A stretch of DNA of 7,377 nt from Deltaproteobacteria bacterium. GTDB taxonomy: Bacteria > UBA10199 > SPLOWO2-01-44-7. Position 1 is the stretch's first letter; each line of letters opens with the position of its first letter. The notes under the pieces are model-generated. The model ran no database searches. It was given only the letters and a program-made list of their open reading frames with translations, and was not told where the DNA came from. Of the stretch, positions 6,818 through 7,377 are shown piece after piece. Both the position numbers and the translations under genes were made by a program. The stretch is from positions 1 through 7,377 of the forward strand of contig JAUYJH010000045.1 in NCBI GenBank assembly GCA_030688705.1. Direction: 5' to 3'.

Positions 6818-6840
6818 TCTCCCAAGGAGAAAGGAGAATT
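6815..6840 (+). promoter_or_regulatory. Inverted repeat over the hflX transcription start and ribosome-binding site
   Basis: AATTCTCC (6815-6822) is complementary to GGAGAATT (6833-6840). A tighter alternative pairs TTCTCC (6817-6822) with GGAGAA (6826-6831). The right arms are purine-rich AAGGAGAA copies that serve as the only Shine-Dalgarno candidates. The feature may be an operator, or pairing that hides the ribosome-binding site if transcription starts early enough. Its role is inferred. Confidence 0.4.
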
Positions 6841-6849
6841 TAGCCACCC

Positions 6850-7377
6850 TTGGCACAACAGACAAATAAGCCCTCCGCCAAAAAAGAACGCGTTTTCCTC
6901 ACCGGCGTTCGCAGGAAAGGTCAAACCCATCACGAATTCGAAGCCTCTTTAAATGAGTTGGATCGTCTGATCGACACCGCCGGCGGCGAGATTGTGGGCC
7001 ACGCTTCGCAAGAGGTGGAGCATCCCCATCCCAAGACTTTTTTGGGAAAAGGCAAAGTGGCCCAGATTGAAGAAGAGATTCGCCGCAATCATGCGGAGAG
7101 TGTCGCGATTGATGATGAATTAACCCCCACGCAAAACCAGAATCTCGAAAAAAATTGGAATGTCAAAGTGGTCGATCGGACCGCGGTGATTCTCGACATT
7201 TTTGCCAAACGGGCCCACACCAAAGAGGGGCGCCTGCAAGTCGAATTGGCTCAATTAAAATATATTCAGCCAAGGCTCAAAGGAATGTGGTCCCATTTGA
7301 ATAAGCAGACCGGGAGCATCGGGATGCGCGGCCCCGGTGAAACCCAGCTGGAAGTCGACCGACGCCGTTTGAAAGAA
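6850..7377 (+). CDS. hflX: GTPase HflX, N-terminal part (cut by the window edge)
   Basis: The first 176 codons are present and run off the right edge in frame. HflX is a GTPase that binds ribosomes and splits stalled or heat-damaged 70S particles. The N-terminal domain shows DTAGGEIVG (42-50) and TFLGKGKVAQIEE (63-75). The middle region shows IDDELTPTQNQNLE (87-100), DRTAVILDIFAKRAHT (109-124), EGRLQVELAQLKY (126-138) and RGPGETQLEVDRR (160-172), all typical of HflX. The GTP-binding G motifs lie beyond the window. The start is a TTG: the in-frame codon three positions upstream is TAG and no ATG precedes the conserved region. The Shine-Dalgarno AAGGAG is about 13 bases upstream, which is rather far. 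With a TTG start and distant ribosome-binding site, translation may be modest. A strong-looking promoter precedes it. Confidence 0.93.
   Translation, partial: MAQQTNKPSAKKERVFLTGVRRKGQTHHEFEASLNELDRLIDTAGGEIVGHASQEVEHPHPKTFLGKGKVAQIEEEIRRNHAESVAIDDELTPTQNQNLEKNWNVKVVDRTAVILDIFAKRAHTKEGRLQVELAQLKYIQPRLKGMWSHLNKQTGSIGMRGPGETQLEVDRRRLKE

Overview
The window comes from a bacterial chromosome of roughly balanced base composition. It carries two widely conserved housekeeping genes: dnaE (replicative DNA polymerase III alpha subunit) and hflX (ribosome-associated GTPase, cut by the right edge). The proteins look Gram-negative-like. An intact-looking PHP domain in DnaE, an M49-like peptidase and period-7 repeats would suit a deltaproteobacterium-like or candidate-phylum genome, but the sequence alone does not fix the lineage.

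Layout. Positions 5-238 (minus strand) hold the C-terminal end of a YhcG/DUF1016-type protein whose upstream part is broken, so it is read as a gene remnant. Positions 239-525 have no convincing gene. This stretch is unusually palindromic: a near-perfect 30-bp palindrome is followed by three hairpins that share the same nine-base centre (ACAAGCTGT) but have unrelated stems. Positions 526-1041 (minus strand) encode a DUF985-type cupin. The gap between this gene and the divergent dnaE is mostly filled by a 141-bp branched palindromic element with perfect 26-bp outer arms, followed by a G-rich tract at the dnaE start. dnaE runs from about 1294 to 4791. It is followed by an uncharacterised M49-like zinc metallopeptidase gene (4884-6779), then a near-consensus sigma-70 promoter and the start of hflX.

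Function. The three plus-strand genes are close together (gaps of 92 and 70 bases), but hflX appears to have its own promoter. There is no clear functional link between the polymerase, the peptidase and the GTPase. The most unusual content is not protein-coding. Three kinds of small repetitive DNA occur within 5 kb: hairpins with a constant centre and variable stems, a branched palindrome, and five-copy heptamer arrays. One heptamer array is inside the dnaE reading frame and a related one, on the opposite strand, is in the following gap. This suggests a genome populated by small non-autonomous repeats.
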